A stretch of DNA of 64,000 nt from the NCBI GenBank assembly GCA_036273675.1, contig DASUHD010000178.1:1-64000 (forward strand), given 5' to 3'. Positions 8,567-17,796 of the stretch are shown piece by piece (within the stretch, counting starts at the first letter, position 1; the number at the start of each line of letters is the position of its first letter). Position numbers and translations under genes: made by a program. The stretch comes from DAHUXT01 sp036273675. Lineage in GTDB: Bacteria > Chloroflexota > Ktedonobacteria > Ktedonobacterales > JADMIN01. A model generated the notes under the pieces. That model was given only the letters and a program-made list of their open reading frames with translations, had not been told where the DNA came from and ran no database searches.

Positions 8567-10162
8567 ATGCGAGCAGAGCGTCATCGGGCCGACGCCTCGG
8601 GGAAATTCCTTTCGCTGGTGTCGTCTCTTACCGACTACTTTATACACACCATGGGACTACTGTTTGTTCTGATCGGAATAACCATCGCCTGGGCATTTTG
8701 GGGACCGGTCTCGGCTCAGCCAAATTCACCGCCGCAGGCTATGCTCATACTGACGGTGCTGACCCTCGGCACGGCGTTTTTCGTGCGCGTGACGCGCCAG
8801 CGATTTGGCCTGGATGCGCGCACGAGCCAGCTGCTGCCTGATCCGCTCTACACGCTCTATCTGGCGACAGTTGTCCTGGCAGGCACAACCGGCGCGATTG
8901 TGCTGGCGCTCGCCACCCCATTGATCGCCGGGGCGCCAGATGTCATACGCAACCGGCATAATCTGCCTCTGGTTTTGCGCCAGTCCGCGGCGGCGGGCGT
9001 TACGACGCTCTGCGCGGGACTCGTCTACGTGGCGAGCGCCGCGCCGTTTGGCGCCTCCGTCAGTTCGCAGTTACACGGGCATATCGTGGGCGCGGTGCTG
9101 GCGTCGGGGGTAATGTTTGCCGGAGCGGTGGGCTTCCGCCTATTGGAACGGCGTCTCAGCAACCTGCCCATGCCCGTCTCCTGGAAGGCCTTTCTTGCCG
9201 CCCCCGCGATTCGCTTCCAGTTGATGATGCTGGTCATCGGGCCGCTGCTCCCATTGGCCGAGATTCTCGACGACTTCGAGGCGGAGGTCTCTTGGCTGCT
9301 GTTTCTCGTGCCGCTCTCGGCCATCTATTACCTGGCGCTGCTGAGCGTCCGCCTGGAGCAGCGTACTGAGGAATTGCAGCAGACGGTCCTCAAGCTCGGT
9401 GTGGCGCGCGAGCGCGAGGCGGCGCTCGAAGACTACGCCGCCCTGATTACCTCCGCTCAGGAGGAGGAGCGTCGCCGTCTCTCGCGCGACCTGCATGACG
9501 ATACAGCGCAGACGCTCGTGGCGCTCTCTCGCGGACTGGACGCGCTCTCCTCGCGGCGTCCCAATCAGCTTGTCGCAGAGCACGATACACGCTTCATCGC
9601 GGAACTGGGCGATCTTGCCAAGCGCAGCCTCGACAGCATCCGCCGCGCCTGTCAGGATCTGCGCCCCTCTGTATTGGACGACCTGGGGCTTGCCGCCGCG
9701 CTGGCCTCGCTGGCGACCAGCACCACGCAGCGCGGGCTAGAGTGCGAGTTCGAGCAGGAGGGCGAGAGCAGCCTACCCGCCACGCGCGAGTTCGAAGTGA
9801 CAATCTATCGTATCGCGCAGGAAGCGCTCTCCAACGCGCGCCGCCACGCCAACGCCACCAGCGCCAAAATTACGCTGAAATACGATGATGATCGGCTCAC
9901 GCTGACCGTCGCGGATAACGGCCAGGGATTCTCGGTCGCGGAGACGCTGAGCCGGGTGCGCTCGCCCCAGGCGAAAGGCGACGCCGAATCGCGCAGCGGC
10001 CTTGGTTTGCGCGGCATGCGCGAGCGCGCCGGACTGATCAAGGCGCACCTGGAGATCGAGAGTGACCCCGAGCTGGGTACGACGGTCACACTCACCGTGC
10101 CACTCAGCGCTCCCGCCAGAGCCGAGGCGCCCACGCACGATCTCGCCCAGCCCACCGCGTGA
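8567..10162 (+). CDS. NarX-type membrane sensor histidine kinase
   Basis: The 531-residue product has six to seven membrane helices in its first 265 residues, with no recognisable outside sensor domain, so it probably senses a membrane or intramembrane signal. A short coiled coil follows, then a HisKA_3 dimerisation domain with the phospho-acceptor His in RRLSRDLHDDTAQ and an HATPase domain containing NARRHANA, VADNGQGF and GLGLRGMRER. It probably phosphorylates the regulator encoded immediately upstream. The gene ends facing the M20 peptidase gene, with a hairpin between. Confidence 0.9.
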   Translation: MRAERHRADASGKFLSLVSSLTDYFIHTMGLLFVLIGITIAWAFWGPVSAQPNSPPQAMLILTVLTLGTAFFVRVTRQRFGLDARTSQLLPDPLYTLYLATVVLAGTTGAIVLALATPLIAGAPDVIRNRHNLPLVLRQSAAAGVTTLCAGLVYVASAAPFGASVSSQLHGHIVGAVLASGVMFAGAVGFRLLERRLSNLPMPVSWKAFLAAPAIRFQLMMLVIGPLLPLAEILDDFEAEVSWLLFLVPLSAIYYLALLSVRLEQRTEELQQTVLKLGVAREREAALEDYAALITSAQEEERRRLSRDLHDDTAQTLVALSRGLDALSSRRPNQLVAEHDTRFIAELGDLAKRSLDSIRRACQDLRPSVLDDLGLAAALASLATSTTQRGLECEFEQEGESSLPATREFEVTIYRIAQEALSNARRHANATSAKITLKYDDDRLTLTVADNGQGFSVAETLSRVRSPQAKGDAESRSGLGLRGMRERAGLIKAHLEIESDPELGTTVTLTVPLSAPARAEAPTHDLAQPTA

Positions 10163-10175
10163 GACCTCACCCCCA

Positions 10176-10200
10176 TCCCCTCTCCTTGTGGGAGAGGGGA
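10176..10200. terminator. Bidirectional hairpin between convergent genes
   Basis: TCCCCTCTCC (10176-10185) and its complement (10191-10200) form a perfect ten-pair stem with a five-base loop, between the kinase stop at 10162 and the peptidase stop at 10218. It lacks a strong T run but its placement suits termination in both directions. Confidence 0.6.
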
Positions 10201-10217
10201 GCCAGCGTCCCGGTACG

Positions 10218-11549
10218 CTACCCGAAGCGGCGCAACGCGTGATAGATAGCCTCCGCGCCAAAGTTCACCGCCTCCACGGGGATGCGCTCGTCGGCGGCGT
10301 GGATGAGCTGGATGACGGGGAAATCGGCGGGCAGGCGCATCGGCAGGTAGCCATAGGTCTGGATGCCCAGCCGCGCGAGGTGCCGTCCGTCGGTGACGCC
10401 CGCGAGCAGCAGCGGAATCGGCGTCCCTTCGGGGTCTGCCTCGCGCAGAATCCCCGCCAGCGTCTCGAACAGCCCCATATCAGGCTCGGCCGTTGGCGTC
10501 AGGTCGCTGCGCCCGGCGGAGAACGCGGCCAGGTCGCCCGCTAGCTGATGCAGTTCCGCCAACATGTCTTCCGGGGTGAATCCCGGCAGCAGCCGCCCAT
10601 CCAGCGCCACCGTGATCTCGCTGGGGATGACGTTCTCTTTGTCGCCGCCACGCACGACGGTCGCGTTGACGGTATTGTGCAGCAGCGGATCGAAGAGCGC
10701 GCCCTGCGCGCCAAGCGCGTCGAGCGTCGCGTCGGTGTGCGCTGGGTCGAGCAGCGGGCGCATCATATCCCCTGGTTCCTGCGGCAGCGCATTCGCCATT
10801 CCCTCGATCATCATGCGTGTCACGGGGGTAATATGCGTCGGCAGGCGGTGATGGTCGAGCCGCTGGAGCAGTTGTCCCAGCTTGGCCATCGCGCCACCGT
10901 GCATCGGCAGCGAGCCGTGGCCGCCGGGACCGCGCACCATCGCCGTGATGGCCACTCCCTGCTTCTCGGCGACCATGATGGGATAGAACCGCCGCTCGCC
11001 GATGTGAATCGTGAAGCCGCCAATCTCGCCGATGGCATAGCGGACCCCGCGAAACAGGTCGGCGTGCTCTTCGACGAGATAGCGCGCGCCATAGTCGCCC
11101 CAGTTTTCCTCGTCGGCCAGCGCGGCGAAGATCACGTCACCGGGCAGGTCGGCGCCCTCTGCGGCGGCGCGCAGGAACGCGGCGAGCATCATGGCGACGC
11201 CGCCCTTCATATCGAGCGCGCCACGCCCCCAGATCGCGCCATCGGCCAGGTCACCTGAGAACGGTGGATGGCTCCAGTGCTGCCCCGCTGTCGTAACGAC
11301 ATCCACATGGCCATACAGCAGCAGCGGCGGCGCGTTGCCCCGGCCAGCCAGGCGAGCGATGAGATTCGGACGGGCGGGATCGCGCGCCAGAATGGTCGCC
11401 GGGATACCGGCCTCGGCCAGCAGATCGCGGATATAGCCAATGCAGGCAGCCTCGTTGCCCGGTGGGTTGGTCGTATCGAAGCGAATCAGGTGTTGCAGCA
11501 GCTCGGCGGGGCGTGTGTAGAGCGGCGAGCCAGCATCGGCGGTGGACAT
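10218..11549 (-). CDS. M20 family metallopeptidase / deacylase
   Basis: The 443-residue product belongs with the ArgE/DapE/carboxypeptidase G2 group, zinc enzymes that remove acyl or amino acid groups. Metal and catalytic motifs are in order: YGHVDVV (His, Asp), WGRGALDMKGG (bridging Asp), ADEENWGDYGAR (general base Glu plus metal Glu) and, after the lid domain (GGHGSLP), a C-terminal metal-binding His in PADFPVIQLIHAADE. The whole length is present. The true substrate cannot be told from sequence; a peptide or acyl-amino acid is likely. It stands alone, with AAAGG a little upstream of ATG 11549. Confidence 0.88.
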   Translation of the reverse strand: MSTADAGSPLYTRPAELLQHLIRFDTTNPPGNEAACIGYIRDLLAEAGIPATILARDPARPNLIARLAGRGNAPPLLLYGHVDVVTTAGQHWSHPPFSGDLADGAIWGRGALDMKGGVAMMLAAFLRAAAEGADLPGDVIFAALADEENWGDYGARYLVEEHADLFRGVRYAIGEIGGFTIHIGERRFYPIMVAEKQGVAITAMVRGPGGHGSLPMHGGAMAKLGQLLQRLDHHRLPTHITPVTRMMIEGMANALPQEPGDMMRPLLDPAHTDATLDALGAQGALFDPLLHNTVNATVVRGGDKENVIPSEITVALDGRLLPGFTPEDMLAELHQLAGDLAAFSAGRSDLTPTAEPDMGLFETLAGILREADPEGTPIPLLLAGVTDGRHLARLGIQTYGYLPMRLPADFPVIQLIHAADERIPVEAVNFGAEAIYHALRRFG

Positions 11550-11657
11550 CGGGGAGGAACCTTTCTACTCGCGTGGTCGCGTGTGCATCGTTCGCCACCA
11601 TTGTGCGCCCTTGAGGTTCGCGGCGCAAGTTACGGATCGTCTGGCTCGTATTCATCG

Positions 11658-12089
11658 CTAATTGTCGTGACGAATCTTTACCGGCGTAATGCGGATAGCT
11701 TGAGAAAACTGTGCGGCATACTCTTCTGGAACGTGGTCACTGCCAAAAATCCGCTGGCTCAAATTCCTATATTTGGCGTCATAGGGGGGATATTGCAGCC
11801 AGTTGGAAGGCTCGTCAACGAGTTCCGCAATTCCGTCAACAACCACTGAGAAGTAGTCTTCAAAGCCGAAACTTTCCAGCGCCAAAGAGACTTGTGGATT
11901 CTCCCGGATGTTGCGCACTTTGACTGAATCTGGCAGACTGAAGATTAGGATGCTGCCGTTCTCGTAGAGGAAACAGACGGGGATGGCGTGCGGACGTCCA
12001 TCAGGGCGGACGGTGATGAGAAACCCGTATTCTGCGCTTTCAAGACGTTCCTGCGTTTGCGCCTGAAGCGGGTCTGTGCGGTCGAGCAT
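11658..12089 (-). CDS. PPOX-class split-barrel flavin/F420-binding protein
   Basis: The 143-residue product has the pyridoxamine-phosphate-oxidase-like split beta-barrel pattern: GFLITVRPDGRPHAIPV early, then ILIFSLPDSVKVRNIRENPQVSL-type strands. Members bind FMN or F420 and reduce small substrates or degrade haem; many Chloroflexota and actinobacterial members use F420, which fits the LLM enzyme elsewhere in this window. ATG 12089 (MLDRTD) has AGGAG seven bases upstream and is preferred over 12122. The C-terminus has the common PVKIRHDN-like ending. Substrate unknown. Confidence 0.82.
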   Translation of the reverse strand: MLDRTDPLQAQTQERLESAEYGFLITVRPDGRPHAIPVCFLYENGSILIFSLPDSVKVRNIRENPQVSLALESFGFEDYFSVVVDGIAELVDEPSNWLQYPPYDAKYRNLSQRIFGSDHVPEEYAAQFSQAIRITPVKIRHDN

Positions 12090-12519
12090 CTGCGGTCTCC
12101 TAAACGTTTGTGGGGAAAACATCTACATCGACGGGCAGAACGGCGGCCAGCACGTAGCATCATTGCTACACTACCACACGTACAATGCTGATAGCCAGCT
12201 TATGACATCGCACGCACTGGCGAAAGAGAGTCACGCGCTGGTAGCACCATAAGATATGCGGATGTCTGCCACCGCGATGATCCTGGCACAATACCCCTAA
12301 AATTCCCAGATTCACCCAATATGGCTATACGGCGACCGCATCCTTCCGGGCCGCTGGCTCGTCTAAAGAATCGGACGGCATGAAACGTCTCCTCAGGGAA
12401 CAGGATACCCAACACTCGCCAAAGCTCGTCATCGGTTGGCACAGACTGCCACTGACCGCCAGCAACTGCCACTGGAGCCATTGGTCGGCGATTTTGGGTG
12501 ATTTCCACCGATTGCGTGA
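12090..12519. other. Intergenic region with no supported gene
   Basis: The region between the PPOX gene and the receiver gene has a 102-codon minus-strand frame with a GTG start (12200-12508) but no ribosome site and no recognised motif. It may be a decayed gene. Nothing else was identified before the promoter at 12520. Confidence 0.4.
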
Positions 12520-12564
12520 TTGTCAGAAGCCCTTGCTCGTATTACACTATAGAACGTAAGTTCT
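12520..12564 (+). promoter_or_regulatory. Putative sigma-70 promoter with a GAAC-N4-GTTC palindrome
   Basis: TTGTCA (12520-12525), a 17-base spacer and TACACT (12543-12548) form a plausible promoter for the receiver gene at 12688. The palindrome AGAAC-GTAA-GTTCT (12551-12564) directly follows the -10 and fits the Gram-positive LexA (DinR) box GAAC-N4-GTTC. Regulation by LexA is inferred only. Confidence 0.45.
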
Positions 12565-12590
12565 AGTTGCGGGCGAGTGGTTGGTTGAGC

Positions 12591-12630
12591 GATGCAGATG
12601 GATGCAGATGGATGCAGATGGATGCAGATG
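12591..12630 (+). repeat. Ten-base tandem repeat in the leader of a receiver gene
   Basis: GATGCAGATG is repeated four times exactly, between the putative promoter and ATG 12688. Because the period is not a multiple of three, copy changes would alter leader spacing rather than a protein. Confidence 0.9.
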
Positions 12631-12687
12631 AGAGTACACCGCGCCGGGATGCTGCCGCGCATCCCTGTCAGGAAGGGGAAGAGAGGC

Positions 12688-13125
12688 ATGTCACAGGTAC
12701 TGGTTGTGGATGATGACCGCGCCATCCGCGAATTGCTGCGCTATGCGCTGGAGGCGGAGGGCTATGTGGTGACGCAGTTCCGCGATGGCCGGGGCGTCGT
12801 CGAGGCGCTGGAGGCGGCGCAGGAACCATGCGTTGTGTTGATGGATCTGATGATGCCGGAGATGAACGGCTGGGATGTCTGCCGCGCCCTCGAAGCACGG
12901 GGTGGGCTGAAGCAGCGGCATGGGCTGGCGCTGATGTCGGCGGGGCTGCTGCCTGGTCAGGAATATCCGGCGGTAGTGGATGCGCTGGTGCGCAAGCCAT
13001 TCCGCCTGGACCAGGTCTATACGCTGGTCGAGGCGATGTTCGAGGCGCTAGCCGAGCAGGCCGACGAGCAAGCGCTCGTTCCCGTACTGACGTGTGAGTC
13101 GCAGGCGATGGGGTCGGTGGCGTGA
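12688..13125 (+). CDS. Single-domain response regulator (CheY-like)
   Basis: The 145-residue product is a receiver domain with the pattern QVLVVDDDRAI, phosphorylated Asp in VVLMDLMMPEMNG and conserved Lys in VRKPFRLD, followed by a short acidic tail and no output domain. It probably acts through protein contact in a phosphorelay. No partner kinase is next to it. The open frame extends back to 12592 through the tandem repeats, but ATG 12688 with GAGAGG just upstream is the natural start of the domain. Confidence 0.88.
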   Translation: MSQVLVVDDDRAIRELLRYALEAEGYVVTQFRDGRGVVEALEAAQEPCVVLMDLMMPEMNGWDVCRALEARGGLKQRHGLALMSAGLLPGQEYPAVVDALVRKPFRLDQVYTLVEAMFEALAEQADEQALVPVLTCESQAMGSVA

Positions 13126-13202
13126 GTGTTGAGTGTGGTGGCTATGAGGCTTGGGACGGTTGGGCCGGTTCGGATTCGGACACATGCGCATGAGATGCGG
13201 GA

Positions 13203-14177
13203 CTAGGGCGGCGGTGGATAATTGCCACTGTCGCCTTTCGCTTTGATCGCATCCGCCAGCGCCTGATATGCCTGCGCGCCATCGTCGTAGGCACGCTGCT
13301 CGCGCTCGGTCTTCGGCATCTTTACACGGACATGCTCTTCGACGTGTCCTGGCACAAGGTCCAGTAATGTCCGCACCGCCTGCTCATCTTTGGCCCGCTG
13401 CTTGTTGAGCCAGCCCTGCGCCTGGCGCGTTCCCTCAGCGCCATAGGTCGCATCTTCCGTCGCATGGAAGTGTTCGTGTTTGTAGACCAGTTCGCGCGCC
13501 CAGTAGTGATTGCGCGGCGGCACGTGGTCTTTGGGGTCGGGCGTCAGATCGACGGCGACCTTGAGGTAGTTTCCACTATTGATCGCCGGATCAGCATCCC
13601 CGGTGATATTGATCTCGTGGTGGGGGCCATTGCCGGGGCATACTTGCACTTTGATCTCCAGCTCTTCCGTGGCCTTCACGGTGAAGCCTCGTTTTCCTGT
13701 CTTCACCTCGACATCCTTGAGCGGAAGCGCCTTGAAGGTCGTCGTGCCATACTCGCCGCCCGGTGGGTTGACTGGCTCATCGGTGCGGCTCGACGTGAAC
13801 CCAAGCACGCTCTGAACACGCTGTGTGGCGCCCGAAGCGCCTCCGCTGAGTGGCAGCGCGTCTGTCTCATCCTCCGTTGGCGCTGGCACGTCAACGCCCT
13901 GGTCCTCGATGGGTGGTAGCACAGTCTGTTTACCGTCGCCCCGCTCGCCATCGGCCTGACGATTTGCTTCCAGTGGGATGGTGACCATGAATGCGTGGCG
14001 GGTAGACACACGCTCCTCCCAGGAGATTGGCGCGGTTACGGCGACGCTGCCAAAGCTATGCCCCGCGCTGGCTGTGCTACTGCTATCCGCGTAAGTGTCC
14101 GGTACGCGCGTGGCCTGACGCGCGGCAAGCGCGAGCGGCTCAGCGTGTGGGCGGCGGATGCGCTGGCGATCAGACAT
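13203..14177 (-). CDS. HExxH putative metallopeptidase, secretion-cargo-like
   Basis: The 324-residue product has a disordered, Pro/Gly/Thr-rich first half and a C-terminal domain with HEHFHATED, an HExxH zinc-protease motif (about residues 234-238). The N-terminal GHSFGSVAV stretch resembles a short motif common in cargo proteins of contractile injection systems and in DUF4157-type proteins; that match is impressionistic. No signal peptide or membrane helix is seen. ATG 14177 has GAGG seven bases upstream. It follows the portal-like gene by 115 bases on the same strand, so both may come from one mobile unit. The substrate is unknown. Confidence 0.55.
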   Translation of the reverse strand: MSDRQRIRRPHAEPLALAARQATRVPDTYADSSSTASAGHSFGSVAVTAPISWEERVSTRHAFMVTIPLEANRQADGERGDGKQTVLPPIEDQGVDVPAPTEDETDALPLSGGASGATQRVQSVLGFTSSRTDEPVNPPGGEYGTTTFKALPLKDVEVKTGKRGFTVKATEELEIKVQVCPGNGPHHEINITGDADPAINSGNYLKVAVDLTPDPKDHVPPRNHYWARELVYKHEHFHATEDATYGAEGTRQAQGWLNKQRAKDEQAVRTLLDLVPGHVEEHVRVKMPKTEREQRAYDDGAQAYQALADAIKAKGDSGNYPPPP

Positions 14178-14292
14178 TGCGCGCCTCGCGGGTCTCTCAT
14201 CGGTGGCTGATGCGGCAACAATCTATGAGCACTTCTACCGCAACACGCTATCAGGCGCGCAACATGAATGTCAAGAGATGGCCTCATCTCGT

Positions 14293-15567
14293 TTATCGCG
14301 GGCGTTCCGGCTCGGGCAGGTGGAGCAGCCGCGCTGCCTGGGCGGGCGAGACAACGCCAAGCGGAATCAGCCGGGCGAAGGCTTCGGCGCGGGCGGCGAA
14401 ATCTTCTGGCTCTTCGATGCCGCCGAAGCTGACGGTGAAGCGCGGATCGAGCCACTGGCGCACTTTGCGTGTGAGGAAGTTGGAGGCCAACGCGACGACC
14501 GGCGCAACGGCACGGCGATAGACAACGTTTTGCTGCGACTCGCCAACGCTGCGGTTGCTGGTGTCGGTAAAGCCCAGCTCGTCCATCGTCAGGCCGAATG
14601 CGGCGACGGTGACGTTGAGCAGGAAGCGGTCGAACTCGACCAGCGGATCGTCGCCCGCGAGTGCGAGCCAGTTGCTCCCTGGCGGCAGCGCCTTGGCCCG
14701 CACGCGCCAGGCATCGTTGCCCGCCAGCAATCCATTGAAGGCGCGCTCGAACGTCTCTAGCTGATCTGGCGTCCAGCTGAGGCCGGCGGGCGGTTGGATC
14801 AGCCCCAGCGGCGTCGCGCCATCGGTGAAGCGGGTCAGGTCGAAGTTCTGCTTGCGTAGCGCCTGATTGACGCGCAGGAGAATCCGCTCGACGCGCGAGA
14901 TGCCATAGACGCTCTCGGTGCGGGCGGTCTCGCGCAGATAGTCCATCTCATCGAGGGTATAGTCGCCCGCGACGATGCCATAGAGCACCTGCTGATAGGC
15001 GGGCGCGGGCGGCTGGGGCGTGCGTCCAGCCTCGTCTACCAGCGGTTTGATGGTCTCACCGGCGATCAACTCTAACGCATAGAGCTGGCCAGAGCGGGTG
15101 AGGCGTGTGTAGACGGCAACGGCGTCGATCTCCATCAGGTCGCGCACGAAGGCCACCAGCCACGAGCGCAAATCCTGGATGCGGTCAGGCGATTCGAGCA
15201 ACGCCTCGATACGCCGGGCAGGCTCGCGCCAACGTGGAGCCGCAGCGTCCTCGCCATCGTCCAGCAGCTCGGCGCGCGGCAAGACCCGTAGCTCCAGCCG
15301 CCCGATCAGGTCGAAGTAGACCCGCTCGCAGATCTGGATGCCGTCGTAGAGCGCGGCGAGGTTGCGCAACTGCTCGAAGGTGGTGGTCTCGGTGGCGCGT
15401 GGCCGCTGGGTGAGGTTGAAGCCGACGGGATAGGCCCATTGGCGCGGCTGCCGCGCGATGCCATCCAGCGCGGTGGCTGGGGGTGGCGAACCCGGCGCGA
15501 AGCTCGCCATCGCCTCTATCGTCTCCTGCGCGCCACGCTGCCCGCGCGCTTTTCGCTTGCCACCCAT
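14293..15567 (-). CDS. Phage portal-like protein
   Basis: The 424-residue product resembles phage portal proteins, the dodecameric ring through which DNA enters the capsid. Supporting signs are the dense alpha-helical body with LRSWLVAFVRDLMEIDAVAVY, the YGIVAGDYTLDEMDYLRE segment followed by VYGISRVERI, and a C-terminal crown-like region, all in the order of HK97/SPP1-type portals. No terminase, capsid or integrase genes adjoin it, so it is either a prophage relic or a domesticated gene. The frame is intact and starts after GGAAGAAG. Family assignment is by pattern only. Confidence 0.6.
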   Translation of the reverse strand: MGGKRKARGQRGAQETIEAMASFAPGSPPPATALDGIARQPRQWAYPVGFNLTQRPRATETTTFEQLRNLAALYDGIQICERVYFDLIGRLELRVLPRAELLDDGEDAAAPRWREPARRIEALLESPDRIQDLRSWLVAFVRDLMEIDAVAVYTRLTRSGQLYALELIAGETIKPLVDEAGRTPQPPAPAYQQVLYGIVAGDYTLDEMDYLRETARTESVYGISRVERILLRVNQALRKQNFDLTRFTDGATPLGLIQPPAGLSWTPDQLETFERAFNGLLAGNDAWRVRAKALPPGSNWLALAGDDPLVEFDRFLLNVTVAAFGLTMDELGFTDTSNRSVGESQQNVVYRRAVAPVVALASNFLTRKVRQWLDPRFTVSFGGIEEPEDFAARAEAFARLIPLGVVSPAQAARLLHLPEPERPR

Positions 15568-15763
15568 CGCTTCTTCCTCTGCCTCTCCGCCTGGCCCGAC
15601 ACACGCTATCTTGCTATCTCATCAAAAGGTAGCATGGACATGGAGATGGCACGAGAGGGACAGCCGCCAGCAACCTGGGCAGGAAGCTGTCAGCGGCGGT
15701 CACGAGTTTGTGAAGGGATGGCTAGAGACAGTTCCGAACCTCTGGCAAGTTGGCTCAGCCTAT

Positions 15764-17029
15764 TCAGCCCCCCGACTCCGCTTCCGTGTTGAACATCCAG
15801 CGCGACCCCTGCACGGGGAGGCGCGGCAATAAGCCATAGCGCAACTTGAGCGCGAGAATGCGCTGGACTGATGCATCGAGTTGCGCCGTCGAGAGGTCGC
15901 CTTTGGTTAATGCCACTTGGAGGCCGGCGAGAATACCACGGATCAGCGAGGGGCTCCATGGAGCCATGATCATATCATTGCCAGCTTCGATGGCAAGCAC
16001 AGCGGCTTGCGCGAACGACCACTTCTCCGTGATGCCAGCCATGTAGAGCGCATCGGTGATAGCCACGCCATTGAAATGCAGTTCATCACGCAGGATGCCG
16101 GTGATGATGGGCCGCGAGAGCTCGGCGGGCATGTTCGGATCCAGCGCCGGAACCAGGACGTCTGTGGACATGACCATCCCTACCTGCCCGGTCGCTATCA
16201 GCGCACGGTAGGGAGCCAACTCGGTCGCTTCGAACTGTGTACGGGTGCGGCCAATGACTGGCAAGCTCGTGTGGGCATCGGTGGTCGCGGCGCCCAGCCC
16301 AGGAAAGTGTTTCAGGCAGCCAACGACCTGCTGACTCTGCAGTCCTTCCAGCCAGGCCCCGGCGTAGGTCGTCACGGTCTGTGGATCTTTACCAAAGGTG
16401 CGCCCCCATTGGTCAGGACCGTTCACCAGCGCGACATCCACATCGGGGGCAAGATCCGCGTTGAAGCCAAGGCTTTGCAGGTCACGGGCCGCCCGCGCGC
16501 CCTGCTGTGTCGCAACCTGCGGGTTGCCAGTCGCGGCGATCGCGGGCGCCCCCATATGTGGGCCACTGTATCCCGCCAGGCGGTCCACGACGCCGCCCTC
16601 TTGATCGGTGAAGGTGAACATGGGGATCTGGCTATCCCGCTGCGCATCCGCGAGCAGGGTACGTACCTGAGGTGCGGTACCCATCGCGTAGCCATAGAGG
16701 ATCACACCACCCGGTTGGAACGGGACGACAAGGGCTGCCTGATCCGGTGTGTAGGTCATGTGCGTGAACTGGATGATGATGAGTTGCCCGAGTTTCTCAG
16801 CCAGCGACATCTGCCGTACCATCATGGCGGCCTGCGTATCGGGGCTCATCAGTTTGACTGGCGCCCACGTCTGCCCTTTTGGCACAGACACCGGCGGCGC
16901 GATTGATGGGATCTGAGTCGGGGCGCTGTGGCTGCTACAGGCCGAAAGCAGGAGTGACAACAGGAGCGATAACGACAGGAAGCCCTTCTTATACCAGGCC
17001 CCAATCGCGGCCCATCGCCTCATGCACAT
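15764..17029 (-). CDS. Lipoprotein glycoside hydrolase family 3 (NagZ-like beta-N-acetylhexosaminidase)
   Basis: The 421-residue product starts with a lipoprotein signal peptide: basic residues, a Leu/Ser-rich core and lipobox LSAC near residue 28. The GH3 barrel follows, with KHFPGLGAATTDAH holding the Asp-His dyad typical of the NagZ branch and ITDALYM with the nucleophilic Asp. It should remove GlcNAc from cell-wall fragments at the outer face of the membrane. The long frame runs to 17251, but GGGAAGGA lies five bases before ATG 17029, which also gives a proper signal peptide. Its neighbours show no link to its role. Confidence 0.9.
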   Translation of the reverse strand: MCMRRWAAIGAWYKKGFLSLSLLLSLLLSACSSHSAPTQIPSIAPPVSVPKGQTWAPVKLMSPDTQAAMMVRQMSLAEKLGQLIIIQFTHMTYTPDQAALVVPFQPGGVILYGYAMGTAPQVRTLLADAQRDSQIPMFTFTDQEGGVVDRLAGYSGPHMGAPAIAATGNPQVATQQGARAARDLQSLGFNADLAPDVDVALVNGPDQWGRTFGKDPQTVTTYAGAWLEGLQSQQVVGCLKHFPGLGAATTDAHTSLPVIGRTRTQFEATELAPYRALIATGQVGMVMSTDVLVPALDPNMPAELSRPIITGILRDELHFNGVAITDALYMAGITEKWSFAQAAVLAIEAGNDMIMAPWSPSLIRGILAGLQVALTKGDLSTAQLDASVQRILALKLRYGLLPRLPVQGSRWMFNTEAESGG

Positions 17030-17670
17030 GTATGTCCTTCCCCTTGATACTCCAGATAACTCCCAGATAACTTCTACATGACTCCCACATGACTCCCAGT
17101 TGAAACATGCAACTGGCGCCATGTCTTCACGGCGTCGCTTGCATGTTATTACCATACAGCGGCTACCGGAAGCAGCACCAGATGTAATATCGTTGAGAGC
17201 GCCGCCGCGATCCCTCTCGGTCCTGCAGAGCGTCGTTATGATCGCCGACACGCGAACACCACTCGCCAGCTACTGGGGCGTTTGATGCCTGCGCACGTTC
17301 ACGGATCGGGCAGGCCCCATGCTATCAGCAATGCCCATCATCGTCATTATCCGTTGCGGGGTATGGATTGAAATTGTGATGCCTCATATACACGAGAACC
17401 CCTTGCCGTGATGCACATGTGGTGCAGAGACGCTATGCCTGAAGCAGCGATAAGTTCTTAGAAACTGTCCGAGAAGGAGGTAAGAGAGAAGGGCCACCAG
17501 GAGATACCCTACCGAAATGAGTGTCTCAAACACAGTTCGGAGGGCATTCCTGGTATGGCAACCGGCGATCAAGCGGTTGGGGCCGTCTGAGGCGCCGAAA
17601 TCCGCCGGAACGAAGCGCGTCTGAAAACGCTCGACGAGGTTGGACACGTCGTCGGAACTTTCGCGCGCGT
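17030..17670. other. Non-coding stretch with gene debris
   Basis: Upstream of the GH3 gene the sequence holds short direct repeats (CTCCCAGATAACT-like and ACATGACTCCC, about 17045-17100). An 87-codon minus-strand frame (17384-17647) has a hydrophobic stretch but no ribosome site or known motif, and may be a fragment of a broken element. No intact gene is supported. Confidence 0.4.
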
Positions 17671-17796
17671 GCTCTGTTTGTGCTAGACCGCGGGGGAATC
17701 ATCCGCTTCGGCCAGGTCTATCCCGATCAGCTTGACCCAGGCGTTAACGGCATTCTGACCACCCTGGAAGCCTTGCCCAGCGCCAATCCGCCGTGA
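17671..17796 (+). pseudogene. Possible C-terminal remnant of an AhpC/TSA (peroxiredoxin-like) protein
   Basis: The plus-strand frame ends in FVLDRGGIIRFGQVYPDQL and GILTTLEAL, which looks like the last beta strand and helix of thioredoxin-fold AhpC/TSA proteins. The upstream part of the frame is Arg-rich and unrelated, and the catalytic Cys region is absent. It is best read as a broken gene end. Confidence 0.4.

Noticed and set aside
12200..12508. A 102-codon minus-strand frame as a possible gene
   Set aside because: It starts with GTG, lacks a ribosome site and known motifs, and is not needed to explain its neighbours. It may be decayed coding DNA.
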